Shown: positions 43,319 through 50,870 of the stretch, one piece after another
How the letters are laid out: each line of letters opens with the position of its first letter
Numbering within the stretch: the stretch's first letter is position 1
DNA from: Actinopolymorpha pittospori
GTDB taxonomy: Bacteria > Actinomycetota > Actinomycetes > Propionibacteriales > Actinopolymorphaceae
Length of the DNA: 64,000 nucleotides
Assembly (NCBI RefSeq): GCF_014873875.1
Contig: NZ_JADBEM010000001.1
Location: 2,480,001-2,544,000 of the forward strand
Reading direction: 5' to 3'
Translations under genes and position numbers: made by a program
Notes under the pieces: model-generated
Told to the model about the DNA's origin: nothing
Seen by the model: only the letters and a program-made list of their open reading frames with translations
Database searches by the model: none

Positions 43319-43896
43319 TGACTGACGCCTTCCCCATGCCTCTCGCTGCCATCGAGACGGCGCTGCAGCGCTTCGATCGGCAAGTTCTCCTACATTCGCT
43401 GCAGGCGGGGCTTCCGGCCGAGGTGGTGCGGTCGTCTCTTGGGGCTGCAGGCCTCACTTCCTCCGCTGGGCTTGAGTCGCTCTACGGTTGGCGGAACGGG
43501 ACGTCGACGGCGGGAGGCGTGGCACTCGACGACATCCACATCGTTCCCGGCTTCTACCTGCTTTCGATCCAGGACGCGATCGCGAACTGCCGCGCTTTCG
43601 CGACCGACTCCCGCTGGACGCCAGGGTGGCTTCCGCTCTTCGCCAACGGCGGCGGGGACTTCTACGTTCTCGACCTGAGTTCGCCGTCTGGGAGCCCGGT
43701 ACGCCATTTCCGGATCGAGGAGCCTGAGCATCCGATTGAGTTCGGCTCACTGCGGGCGCTGCTGACGACGCTTGCTGAGGCCTTCGAGCGAGGAGTCTTC
43801 TTCGTCGACCCCAACGGCTACCTGGAGATGGATGACGTCGTGTTCGGAGAGCTTGCCACCGAGTTGAATCCCGACGTTGGCTGGTGGCGCGACTAG
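43318..43896 (+). CDS. SMI1/KNR4 (SUKH) family immunity protein, 192 aa
   Basis: The SUKH pattern is clear: GLTSSAGLESLYGWRNGTST, then DIHIVPGFYLLSIQDAIANC, WTPGWLPLFANGGGDFYVLD and LRALLTTLAEAFERGVFFVD. The LPLFANGGGDFYVLD strand is the family hallmark. SUKH proteins neutralise diverse nuclease or deaminase toxins. The gene overlaps the toxin remnant by one base and is complete, so it is an immunity gene whose toxin has been destroyed. GTG 43315 is an alternative start. Confidence 0.85.
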   Translation: MTDAFPMPLAAIETALQRFDRQVLLHSLQAGLPAEVVRSSLGAAGLTSSAGLESLYGWRNGTSTAGGVALDDIHIVPGFYLLSIQDAIANCRAFATDSRWTPGWLPLFANGGGDFYVLDLSSPSGSPVRHFRIEEPEHPIEFGSLRALLTTLAEAFERGVFFVDPNGYLEMDDVVFGELATELNPDVGWWRD

Positions 43897-44020
43897 GGGC
43901 TCTGCCGTCAGCGGTCTGAGGTGGGACTCAGGTCCGACGGCAGCTCGCGGGCTTGGGCGCGGACCTGGAGGTTCCACCGAACCACGTCGGCGATGTCGGA
44001 CGTTGTGTTGGGCTAGTCGC

Positions 44021-44330
44021 GCGGACCGGCGTGAGGTCGGGAAGGTCCGGACGCGTCTGCTTGCGAAGGTCGACCAGCAGCGGACGGGCTCGACGAAGGT
44101 GACGCTGGGCTACACCATCGACGCGTGGCTGCAGGTGCACGAGGCTGACGAGCGGACGCTGGAGGGGTACCGGGGGTATGCCGAGCGCACCATTAAGCTG
44201 GCTTGGGCGACGTCTCCATCGCGAAGGTCAGCGCTCGGGTGTTGGAGCAGTTTTACGCGCAGTTGCGGCGCTGCCGGGCCCCGGTGTAACGGCAGGGGCT
44301 TCGTGGAGCACTTCACGGATGAGGCGCACG
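44021..44330 (+). pseudogene. Tyrosine integrase, N-terminal remnant, copy 2
   Basis: Reads ADRREVGKVRTRLLAKVDQQ, TGSTKVTLGYTIDAWLQVHE, ADERTLEGYRGYAERTIKLA in one frame. The next frame continues GDVSIAKVSARVLEQFYAQL and RRCRARC after a shift near 44205. It is homologous to the remnant at 1648 with different damage. Only the N-terminal arm-binding and core-binding parts remain. Confidence 0.75.
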
Positions 44331-44394
44331 AGTGCGACCAGGTCGTTCGCGCCGACGACTTTGGAACGAAGGTCCACAGACAAGCAGCTCGTGA

Positions 44395-44595
44395 TCACAG
44401 TGCCCGTCGCCGCGAAGGAGCACCCCCGAGCTGACCCACGGTCTTCCCGCCGTCCTGGCCGGTCCGCAGTAGGGTCCAGACAGTTGGCCGCATCCGCCCC
44501 TTGTCCCAGGTGTAGCCCCGTTGCCGCCACCTTTCCCTCGAGTTGCGAACGGCCTCCAAGGTGGCATCCTGATAGCCGAACTCGACCCGTTTCAG
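44395..44595 (-). pseudogene. Fragment paralogous to the small gene at 59177
   Basis: The minus-strand frame reads VEFGYQDATLEAVRNSRERW, RQRGYTWDKGRMRPTVW. It closely matches VEFGYQDATLEAVHRSRERW of the protein at 59177-59431. The 5' part, with the CFVCG knuckle of the paralog, is missing, cut where the DUF6000 region begins. Confidence 0.6.
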
Positions 44596-44609
44596 GCGAG
44601 GATGTGCGC

Positions 44610-45224
44610 ATGAGCGTCCGGATGCCTGATGGCTATGCGAGCCTTCCGCTGATCCAGCGTTACGTCGTCTGGACCGTCGATCGGCCTGGTGGACAGCGGT
44701 ACCTGCGACTCCTGGGCAGCGCTTTGCGGGAGGACGTACCGGACCGCGACGCATTTGAACGTGCGCTGGCTGAGGACGCGCGCGAAGTCACGGACGAGGA
44801 CCTGGGCGAGCTGTTGGAGTTCGAATGGCGAGGACGCCTCACCGCCGCCTGGCTGATCGGGCTCGACCAGCGAACCCAGTTCCGGCGGGCCATCGGTCGC
44901 CTCCTGCTGGCAAGTGAGCTTGCCTACGCCGGGCAGGGATACTGCTTCGCGCTGGCTCGCTTCGGACGGCCCGAGGACGCTGAAATTCTCGTGGCATACC
45001 TGGACAAGTACCTGCAGAGGACGGACTGCCACTGCGACCAGGACCGCGCCATCGGTGCGCTGCTCCACATAGACAACAAGCTCGGCACCAACCATGCCAA
45101 CCGGTTCCTCGCTCGGTCAGGAGTCTGGGGCCAGTCCGCGTTCGCTAACCGCGACCCGCTCGAATGTCGGGACAGGATGGCAGAACTCTGCAGCTTCGCT
45201 GATCGACTCATGAGCGGCCGCTGA
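44610..45224 (+). CDS. DUF6000-family protein, 204 aa
   Basis: Typical DUF6000 features: LPLIQRYVVWTVDRPGGQRY, LLEFEWRGRLTAAWLIGLDQ, IGRLLLASELAYAGQGYCFA, LARFGRPEDAEILVAYLDKY, LQRTDCHCDQDRAIGALLHI. It is an all-helical, uncharacterised family common in actinomycete immunity-gene clusters. ATG 44610 is the natural start. Distantly related to the protein at 20538. Confidence 0.75.
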   Translation: MSVRMPDGYASLPLIQRYVVWTVDRPGGQRYLRLLGSALREDVPDRDAFERALAEDAREVTDEDLGELLEFEWRGRLTAAWLIGLDQRTQFRRAIGRLLLASELAYAGQGYCFALARFGRPEDAEILVAYLDKYLQRTDCHCDQDRAIGALLHIDNKLGTNHANRFLARSGVWGQSAFANRDPLECRDRMAELCSFADRLMSGR

Positions 45225-45264
45225 GCGGCTAATCCTGGAAGATCTCTCCAGCCACCTAGGTCCG

Positions 45265-45400
45265 GCGGCGCCAAGCATGTGGTGGCACGGATCCGTCGCG
45301 CATCACCTGGCACACGACAAGAGGTCAGGCCCGGTGTCCTCCGTCGACTGATGCGCGACACTCGTCCGCCGGGTGATCTGCGACAGTGCGAAGCCCGGAT
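45265..45400 (+). repeat. MITE-like repeat (GTCGCACATCACC family)
   Basis: CAAGCATG...GCGCATCACCTGGCACACGA, then CAAGAGGTCAGGCCCGGTG, then TGATGCGCGACA and GGTGATCTGCGACA. The same composite in inverted orientation occurs at 56893-57020. Related single ends are at 17683, 20428, 22510, 48655 and 55458. It encodes nothing. Confidence 0.5.
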
Positions 45401-45423
45401 CGCGGCAGATGAGTGCGCCTGAG

Positions 45424-45777
45424 CTACCAGATCCAGTGGGCGTTCGGGATGTCGAGTTCAACCTGGCCCGGTCGGAACAACCGCACCGACTCAGGACCCT
45501 TGGCCGAAGGACCGCCGATTGGGAATGCCAGACGGTTGTCGCCCGAGTCGATGGCGACGTACTCACCCTCGACGACGGTGAGGTGGTCGACCGGCTTGCC
45601 GATGAGGCGCACCAGTGACGCTGGCCCGATCCCCTGGCAGCCGATCACCCCGAATGGCCGCGTGTATCCAGTCAGCGTCACGTCGCCGATGTGCACCTCG
45701 ATGAAGTCATGCATGAAAGAGACGCCGATGATCTTCAGCCCCCGTACGGCTGCTTCTGCGTCCTGCCGCGTCGTCAT
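45424..45777 (-). CDS. Hypothetical protein, 117 aa
   Basis: ATG 45777 starts MTTRQDAEAAVRGLKIIGVS; the body is FMHDFIEVHIGDVTLTGYTR, GPASLVRLIGKPVDHLTVVE, GEYVAIDSGDNRLAFPIGG. It is a compact beta-rich protein, similar in style to small immunity or effector-binding proteins. It is divergent from the gene at 45853 with 75 bases between, which must hold both promoters. No family recognised. Confidence 0.6.
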   Translation of the reverse strand: MTTRQDAEAAVRGLKIIGVSFMHDFIEVHIGDVTLTGYTRPFGVIGCQGIGPASLVRLIGKPVDHLTVVEGEYVAIDSGDNRLAFPIGGPSAKGPESVRLFRPGQVELDIPNAHWIW

Positions 45778-45852
45778 GATTGAAGTATTGCCGAGGGTGT
45801 CCGATCCGCTGATGTACGTCACTGGGCCATGCGCGCGCGCCACAATCGGCGT

Positions 45853-46215
45853 GTGGACATTTGGCCCGAGCATGACCGGTGGACGGCGATCGAGGGCGAG
45901 CACGGGTACATCCGGGCACGATTGTGGCTGCTCAGCACAGAGGATGGTGGACGCAAAGGCCCGATCGCCTCTGGCTACCGCTCGTGCTGGGCGTTCCCTC
46001 CCGAGGTCCACGACGAGATGCATGACGCCCCGCTGACTCTCGAATCGGGGGTTGGAGAATGGCTCGCCCCCGGAGCGGAGGCCATCGTCCGACTTCATCC
46101 CTTGGCTCCAGACCTCTGGCCGCCAATCACGCCGGGTATTCGACTCACGATGGTTGAGGGTGCCCGAGTCGTTGGCATGGCCGACGTGCTCGAGGCGGTT
46201 CCGCCGGCCATCTGA
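45853..46215 (+). CDS. EF-Tu domain-like hypothetical protein, 120 aa
   Basis: Begins VDIWPEHDRWTAIEGEHGYI and contains RARLWLLSTEDGGRKGPIAS, GYRSCWAFPPEVHDEMHDAP, EWLAPGAEAIVRLHPLAPDL and RLTMVEGARVVGMADVLEAV. The arrangement (RARLWLLSTEDGGRKGPIASGYR, then PGIRLTMVEGARVVGMADVLE) mimics the C-terminal barrel of elongation factor Tu and is known from stand-alone actinomycete proteins of unknown role. GTG 45853 is preferred over ATG 45829. Confidence 0.65.
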   Translation: MDIWPEHDRWTAIEGEHGYIRARLWLLSTEDGGRKGPIASGYRSCWAFPPEVHDEMHDAPLTLESGVGEWLAPGAEAIVRLHPLAPDLWPPITPGIRLTMVEGARVVGMADVLEAVPPAI

Positions 46216-46330
46216 CCGAGTTCCCGAGCGCGCGATCATCAGCATGATCTCGCGCTTCACTCTCCGCGGCATGTGCGTGCGCTCCTGAGAACGACCCATC
46301 ACGCATGGTCACCTCTTAGGCTTGCGATTC

Positions 46331-46939
46331 GTGGAATGGGTGACGGTGTACGACCTACGGCGGGACAGGCAGCGCATCGATGCTGTTCAGGAGGCCACGC
46401 TGCACCGCCCGGGCTACGGTTTGGATCCCAATCCTGCCGTGCTCGGCACGGACGAGTGGTGGCGTGCCGTAGCCGATGGGCGGATACCTAGCCGGGTCGA
46501 TGAAGGCGTCGTCGGGCATGTCCGGTGGGGCAGCATGGGCGACTGGCCCGAGTGGACTCTCCGTCGTGACGACGGGCAGGAGCGGACGTGGACACGGGAG
46601 GGCGACCACACTCGATACGTCGATGGGCTCAGAGCGCGGATTCGGGTGATCACAGTCCGCTGGAAGCCGGACTCGCCGTCGGTCCTCCAACTCGGGCAGG
46701 ATCCCGAGCACGACATGCTGATTGCCGTCGAACTCGAGGCGAGCGACCATCGCTCGGACCGCCTAGGACCCGGACCCTTCCCCGGCGCGTACGACGATCT
46801 GGCGCCACGGCGCACGCTCATCGGCTACCACGACCGCGCGCGGATCGCGGCATGTGCGCGCACCAGCCGCGAATCAGTCCCCGACGAACCACAGATAGCG
46901 GTGGACTCTTTCTGTGGCCAGCGCCATGAGGCGTTCTAG
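46331..46939 (+). CDS. Hypothetical protein, 202 aa
   Basis: GTG 46331 starts VEWVTVYDLRRDRQRIDAVQ; the body includes GTDEWWRAVADGRIPSRVDE, GVVGHVRWGSMGDWPEWTLR, RARIRVITVRWKPDSPSVLQ and DPEHDMLIAVELEASDHRSD. The last ~25 residues overlap the 3' end of a convergent gene by 66 bases, and a short CATGCCGCGATCC-type repeat lies in that part. The true end may have been extended by it. Family unknown. Confidence 0.55.
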   Translation: MEWVTVYDLRRDRQRIDAVQEATLHRPGYGLDPNPAVLGTDEWWRAVADGRIPSRVDEGVVGHVRWGSMGDWPEWTLRRDDGQERTWTREGDHTRYVDGLRARIRVITVRWKPDSPSVLQLGQDPEHDMLIAVELEASDHRSDRLGPGPFPGAYDDLAPRRTLIGYHDRARIAACARTSRESVPDEPQIAVDSFCGQRHEAF

Positions 46940-47173
46940 CTCGTCAAGCATCTCGACTGCGCCTGCGTGGCTCAACTGCTGTCGCAAGTAGGTGACTTCG
47001 CGAGGAAGTTGACGCTCGATCTGGAAACGGTTGAACACGGTGTCGCCATACGGGTCCACAGCTACCAGCAGCGGCGTGTCCCGAAAGTTGAGAACGCCAT
47101 CGGGGACCTCCCAAGGGACGGATCCCTCGTCTAGCCGGTCTCCTCGCGCGGGCATCTCCTTGCGAACCCACAT
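46874..47173 (-). CDS. Hypothetical protein, 99 aa
   Basis: ATG 47173 gives MWVRKEMPARGDRLDEGSVP, WEVPDGVLNFRDTPLLVAVD, PYGDTVFNRFQIERQLPREV, TYLRQQLSHAGAVEMLDELE. This is a coherent alpha/beta protein ending in a helix, converging on and overlapping the gene at 46331. It has immunity-like size and acidity; no family name. Confidence 0.6.
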   Translation of the reverse strand: MWVRKEMPARGDRLDEGSVPWEVPDGVLNFRDTPLLVAVDPYGDTVFNRFQIERQLPREVTYLRQQLSHAGAVEMLDELERLMALATERVHRYLWFVGD

Positions 47174-47354
47174 GCTGATTGGCACGGGCCGATTCTCACA
47201 TGGCAGGGGCGACCTCACATCGGCATGATCGCGCGGACAGCGGCATGGCTACGGATTGCTGAAAGACGCCACGGCGCCGTCGGCGCCGCCCTCGAACGGG
47301 GGATCGCGGCATGAGCGTAGGACGGTGCCGGCGAGTCAGTCCTAGGCTGTCGGC

Positions 47355-48095
47355 GTGACCTTCGTGCCACCGGCTGTGATGAAACTGGCGGATCGTCTTG
47401 CCGAGCTCGGATGGGTGCTCGACCTTTTCGTGGCCGGGTCCTTGGCGACCGGGGACTACATCCAGGGTGTCAGCGACCTCGACCTCGTTGCTTTGACCGA
47501 TGGCCCGGTCGACGAAGCGCGTCAAGCGGTCCTGAGGGATTCCCACCAAGATCTGGACCGCAGTGTCGCGGCCGGGTTCGACCTGGGGTGTGTGTACGTC
47601 GACGTGAACGAGCTACCCAACGGTGACGCACCGCATCCGACCTGGACTCACGGCTCACTCGTGCACCGCATCCTTTCTGGAGTGACGCGTGCGGAGCTGG
47701 TACGGCATGGCTTCGCGATCATTGGGCGTCCTCCGGCCACCGTGTTGCCGGACGTGACAGACGACGATGTTCGCCGCGCCGCGCGTGCCGAGCTTTGCGG
47801 GTATTGGGCGTGGGCCTCGCGTCGGCCGCTGATGTGGCTGGATCCGGTGATCGCAGACCTGGGGCTGACGTCGATGGCCCGTGGTCGCCACGCCTTGGCG
47901 ACCGGACAGCTCCTTACCAAGACCCAGGCCATCGAGCGAGCGCACGCACCAGCGTGGCTGAGACAGCAACTTGGCGCCCGTCGACGGGGAGAACTGGTCG
48001 TGTCCCCTCGTACCCGGACAGCGTTCATCGCCTGGCGCGACGCACGACGAACTGTGGTTCGGGCCGGCCGCAGCACGACGGTCCCGCCGAGCTGA
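47355..48095 (+). CDS. Nucleotidyltransferase-fold protein (AadA/KNTase-like), 246 aa
   Basis: The nucleotidyltransferase signature is at residues 28-43: VAGSLATGDYIQGVSDLDLV, that is GS-x(8-9)-SDxD with both metal-binding Asp present. The C-terminal helical domain (RRAARAELCGYWAWASRR, ARGRHALATGQLLTKTQAIE, RARTAFIAWRDAR-like end) resembles aminoglycoside adenylyltransferases. The start is GTG 47355. The substrate is not predictable. Divergence from classical AadA means resistance should not be assumed. Confidence 0.75.
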   Translation: MTFVPPAVMKLADRLAELGWVLDLFVAGSLATGDYIQGVSDLDLVALTDGPVDEARQAVLRDSHQDLDRSVAAGFDLGCVYVDVNELPNGDAPHPTWTHGSLVHRILSGVTRAELVRHGFAIIGRPPATVLPDVTDDDVRRAARAELCGYWAWASRRPLMWLDPVIADLGLTSMARGRHALATGQLLTKTQAIERAHAPAWLRQQLGARRRGELVVSPRTRTAFIAWRDARRTVVRAGRSTTVPPS

Positions 48096-48208
48096 CTGCC
48101 ACGCACGCTCATCGGCATGACCGCGCATGGACAGCGGCATGTGCGTGACCAGAGCCGGAACTCACCGGGCACCGCCAGAAGATCACCGACCCGCCGGACG
48201 CCGCCGCG

Positions 48209-48628
48209 ATGGTGTTGGAGGCAACGAAGCTGGCCGTCTACCGGTACGAGGCACGCATCCTGCTCGACGTCGAGTACGAGACGGCCGTGCAGGCATTCCG
48301 TGGCCGCATCGTCGAGCCGGCGCCGGACGGTCGGGCCATCTTGCGGGTGGCCGCCAACGATCTGGCGGGACTTGCGTCCTACGCCGCCGGCCTGTCCTAC
48401 GACTTTGAGGTGCTCGACCCGCCCGAACTACGGGCCGAGTTGCGACGCCGGGCGCTGGAGATAGCCGCCCGCCACGCCGCCGCAGCGAGCTTCACCGATG
48501 GCGGCGCATTGACCAACCCGTTCGACCAAGCCGCGCCAACGTTGAGCAACGACGCGGCCGCGACCATGTGTGACGACGATATGGCTTCCGCTGCGTCGCA
48601 CCAGCAGACGACCTCGAGCGGCTGCTGA
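48209..48628 (+). pseudogene. C-terminal part of a WYL-domain transcriptional regulator
   Basis: The frame starts in mid-domain: LAVYRYEARILLDVEYETAV, QAFRGRIVEPAPDGRAILRV, AANDLAGLASYAAGLSYDFE, VLDPPELRAELRRRALEIAA. This matches the WCX extension after a WYL domain. The DNA-binding HTH and most of the WYL domain are missing, replaced upstream by a CATGCCG-type repeat. The Ala/Ser-rich end may be native. A fragment unless ATG/GTG 48209 makes a short protein. Confidence 0.55.
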
Positions 48629-48654
48629 ACGACACACCTCGACACCCAGCTCGC

Positions 48655-48842
48655 TTGTCGCACATCAACTGTCGGACGCGTGTTGCACAGCAGCCGACGG
48701 AGCACAAGGTCGATGTCGCGCCAGCTGCTGTACTTGCCTCTTTAGTAGTCAAGGCGCCGCTGACGCAGCGCAACGCCCGGCCGCCCTGCGGGCGGTGCGG
48801 GGGCGCCGTCCTCGGGCTCACCGGGCGGCCACGAAGTCAGGG
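48655..48842 (+). repeat. Intergenic repeat cluster
   Basis: TGTCGCACATCAACTGTCGG (MITE-like end) is followed by a block with GCCGCCCTGCGGGCGG (48780-48795) and CTCGGGCTCACCGGGCGG, the same order as at 22512-22690. No gene is supported. Confidence 0.5.
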
Positions 48843-49022
48843 TGCCGTGGCTGAGGTGGTCGCTGGACCGTCCGGCTTTACCCACCTCCCTCGGGTCGGG
48901 TCCCTAAGACCGGGGGGCCGCCTCGGGCCACAACGGGCAGGCCAGAAACCCGCCCGAGCCGCGGAAGCTTACGGCCCCCGGTCTCCGTCTCCGCGACCCG
49001 ATGCAGGACACCGGGCAAACCC
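48843..49022 (+). repeat. Long-hairpin d dispersed repeat, copy 2
   Basis: Outer arms TCGGGTCG (48891) and CGACCCGA (~48994), inner arms GACCGGGGGGCCG (48908) and CGGCCCCCGGTC (48972), ending CACCGGGCAAACC. It is the same architecture as 10306 and 60597 with diverged arms, and its pairing is kept. It supplies the C-terminal tail of the minus-strand gene at 48904. Confidence 0.55.
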
Positions 49023-49617
49023 TGCCGCTCCTCGACGGCTCGCCCATGCGATAAGCGGTCGCGCAGGAGTCATCCGTCAGGGGAGGAAGGCGAAGGAAAT
49101 CGACTTCGCAGAAGCGATTGTGGAAGGTCAGCCGCGCACCTTCGCAAGGAGTAAACGGGCCACCCCAGCTGGCGTGATCAGCGTCCGGGAAGCAGGCGAC
49201 CAGGCCGGCCTCCAACTCGCCCGAGTGTCCGACGACCAGGGCGGCGTCTTGGTCAGGCAGTGGGGTGAGCAGGTCTCGCCACAATGCGGCCAGTGAGTGG
49301 GCATACCTGTAGTAGGCGCCGCCAGTGTTGATAAGAGACGCCAGTGCGGCAAAGGGATGGTCAGCGAGCCACCACTGTGACGCATCCGACTCCGCATAGA
49401 TGTCCGCGTCTGAGGCCAGCGTGACGACCTCCTGGTCGACAGCGAAGCCCATCGCGAGCGCGGTCTCACGAGCCCTTGGAACGACGGATGTAGCCACAAC
49501 CGCGAACGGCCCCATCGAATCGCCCAGCTTGCGAGCCAGCTCCACGCCGGCCTGAGAGAGCTGCGAGCCGCCCGTGTCCTTACGAAGGCTGTGCCGCCGG
49601 ATCTCAAGAGTCGCCAC
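48904..49617 (-). CDS. Histidine-phosphatase-like protein with a repeat-derived tail, 237 aa
   Basis: The N-terminus MATLEIRRHSLRKDTGGSQL, SQAGVELARKLGDSMGPFAV, VATSVVPRARETALAMGF follows the histidine phosphatase fold. RRHS replaces the usual RHG and SVVPRARETA is the substrate-arginine helix. ALVVGHSGELEAGLVACFPD supplies the second His. After FHNRFCEVDFLRLPP the sequence is Arg/Ser-rich and comes from the hairpin repeat at 48843-49022. About 45 residues therefore are not native, or the true stop was lost. Confidence 0.65.
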   Translation of the reverse strand: MATLEIRRHSLRKDTGGSQLSQAGVELARKLGDSMGPFAVVATSVVPRARETALAMGFAVDQEVVTLASDADIYAESDASQWWLADHPFAALASLINTGGAYYRYAHSLAALWRDLLTPLPDQDAALVVGHSGELEAGLVACFPDADHASWGGPFTPCEGARLTFHNRFCEVDFLRLPPLTDDSCATAYRMGEPSRSGRVCPVSCIGSRRRRPGAVSFRGSGGFLACPLWPEAAPRS

Positions 49618-49687
49618 GAGTGGTGAGGGTACCTGGGCCGGGGTTGCGGTCGAACGGCGTCGACGTACGCGCCATCGAGTAGCTGGG

Positions 49688-50671
49688 CTACCGCTCTGGT
49701 CCGCTCAGCAGTCGGTCCCGGCCGGCTTCGACGCCGGGGGGAAAACCCGTCACGTGGTAGTGGCGCAAATACCAGAGCCCGTGGAGGAGCCAGAGCGCAC
49801 GGTAGGTGCGGTCGTTCGAGGGCTCGAACAACGAGTGGTCGCCATAGCCGGCCTGTATCCACTCGACCGGGAAGCGCGCCCCTTCTCGGAAGTCCCACTC
49901 GGCGAAGTCGTTCGCCGCGGGTTCGGCTGCGACCACACCGAAGTCGATGATCCCCGACAGCCTCCCCTCGTGCACCAGGACGTGAACGGCCAAGAGATCG
50001 TTGTGGCTCATCGTCACCCGAGGCGGGGCTACCCGGAACGAGTCGACGATCTCACGGAGCCATCCTCGGATCGTCGCCGGCTCGAGTCCGACGGAGCGGC
50101 CAGCTTCCTCGAACGCATGCGCCTCCGTGGCCACGTTGGCCAGCCAGTCATCCAGCGTCTCGAACTTGCCGACGCCGGAGCCGTCGAGGCTGCCGAAGCC
50201 TCGCACCGGGATGGCGTGGAGCTGCTTCAGCCATGCTCCAACCTCTTCCAGCACGCGGCGAACGTCGAGTTCGTCGGGATCGAGGTCGCTGAGTCGCTCA
50301 CCCGGCAGCTTCTCCATCACCATGACGGACCGGAGCTCGCTCCCGACCTCGACGCGACGAAGGGCGTGAACCCGAGGCACCCGAATGCCCCGCGACGCGC
50401 ACTCGCCGATGACCCACGCCTCCCGGTCGTGCCCCTCGGGTCCGTCATGCGAGATGCGCACGATCAAGGACGAGCCCTGCTCCAAAGTGACGTCGTAGAC
50501 CTCGCACTGCTCGCCGTCAACGATGCGGCGGAAGTCCACGACCGGCGCCTTCGCCACCTCGCCGACCACAGCCGCCACGACGTCCAGCGGCGTCGACCAC
50601 GCGCTGTGCAGCGCGGCGAGGTGCTGACTGCTGTCGACCTCGGATGGTGACCTGACTTCGCGCTCCGGCAT
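49688..50671 (-). CDS. Aminoglycoside phosphotransferase-fold protein, 327 aa
   Basis: Kinase-like fold with the N-lobe QCEVYDVTLEQGSSLIVRIS, a VMVMEKLPGERLSDLDPDEL linker and the catalytic loop VTMSHNDLLAVHVLV (HND in place of HGD). SGIIDFGVVAAEPAANDFAE carries the metal-binding Asp. Complete and normal in length. As with the kinase at 14037, the substrate is unknown. A CGTGCAA pair lies 66 bases upstream of its start. Confidence 0.8.
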   Translation of the reverse strand: MPEREVRSPSEVDSSQHLAALHSAWSTPLDVVAAVVGEVAKAPVVDFRRIVDGEQCEVYDVTLEQGSSLIVRISHDGPEGHDREAWVIGECASRGIRVPRVHALRRVEVGSELRSVMVMEKLPGERLSDLDPDELDVRRVLEEVGAWLKQLHAIPVRGFGSLDGSGVGKFETLDDWLANVATEAHAFEEAGRSVGLEPATIRGWLREIVDSFRVAPPRVTMSHNDLLAVHVLVHEGRLSGIIDFGVVAAEPAANDFAEWDFREGARFPVEWIQAGYGDHSLFEPSNDRTYRALWLLHGLWYLRHYHVTGFPPGVEAGRDRLLSGPER

Positions 50672-50736
50672 CCCCCGACCTTAACGTCGGACCACAGAAG
50701 CATCGTCGTCGCTCGGACGGAGATCCGCCCGCTGTC

Positions 50737-50870
50737 CGTGCAATCCACGTGCAACAGCGGGCGGTCAAAGAGGGTGATCAACGGGCTTTGGCGGGCAGTC
50801 GCGTTCCGCCATATTGCCTGGTCAGGGTGGTGGGCAGGGCGGGGTCGAACCGCCGACCTTCCGCTTTTCA
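50737..50870 (+). repeat. Attachment-like module with tRNA-Phe 3' half, copy B
   Basis: CGTGCAA at 50737 and 50748 (11-bp period) precedes a 49-bp minus-strand tRNA-Phe(GAA) 3' half at 50822-50870 (loop TGAAAAG, T arm GGTTCGACC, TGCCCACCA). The latter nearly equals 4414-4463. The stop codon of the gene at 50868 is the TGA of the anticodon loop. Confidence 0.7.

Noticed and set aside
47355..50671. Antibiotic-resistance island (nucleotidyltransferase plus APH-fold kinases)
   Set aside because: Only fold-level similarity is visible; such proteins are common in actinomycetes with unrelated substrates.
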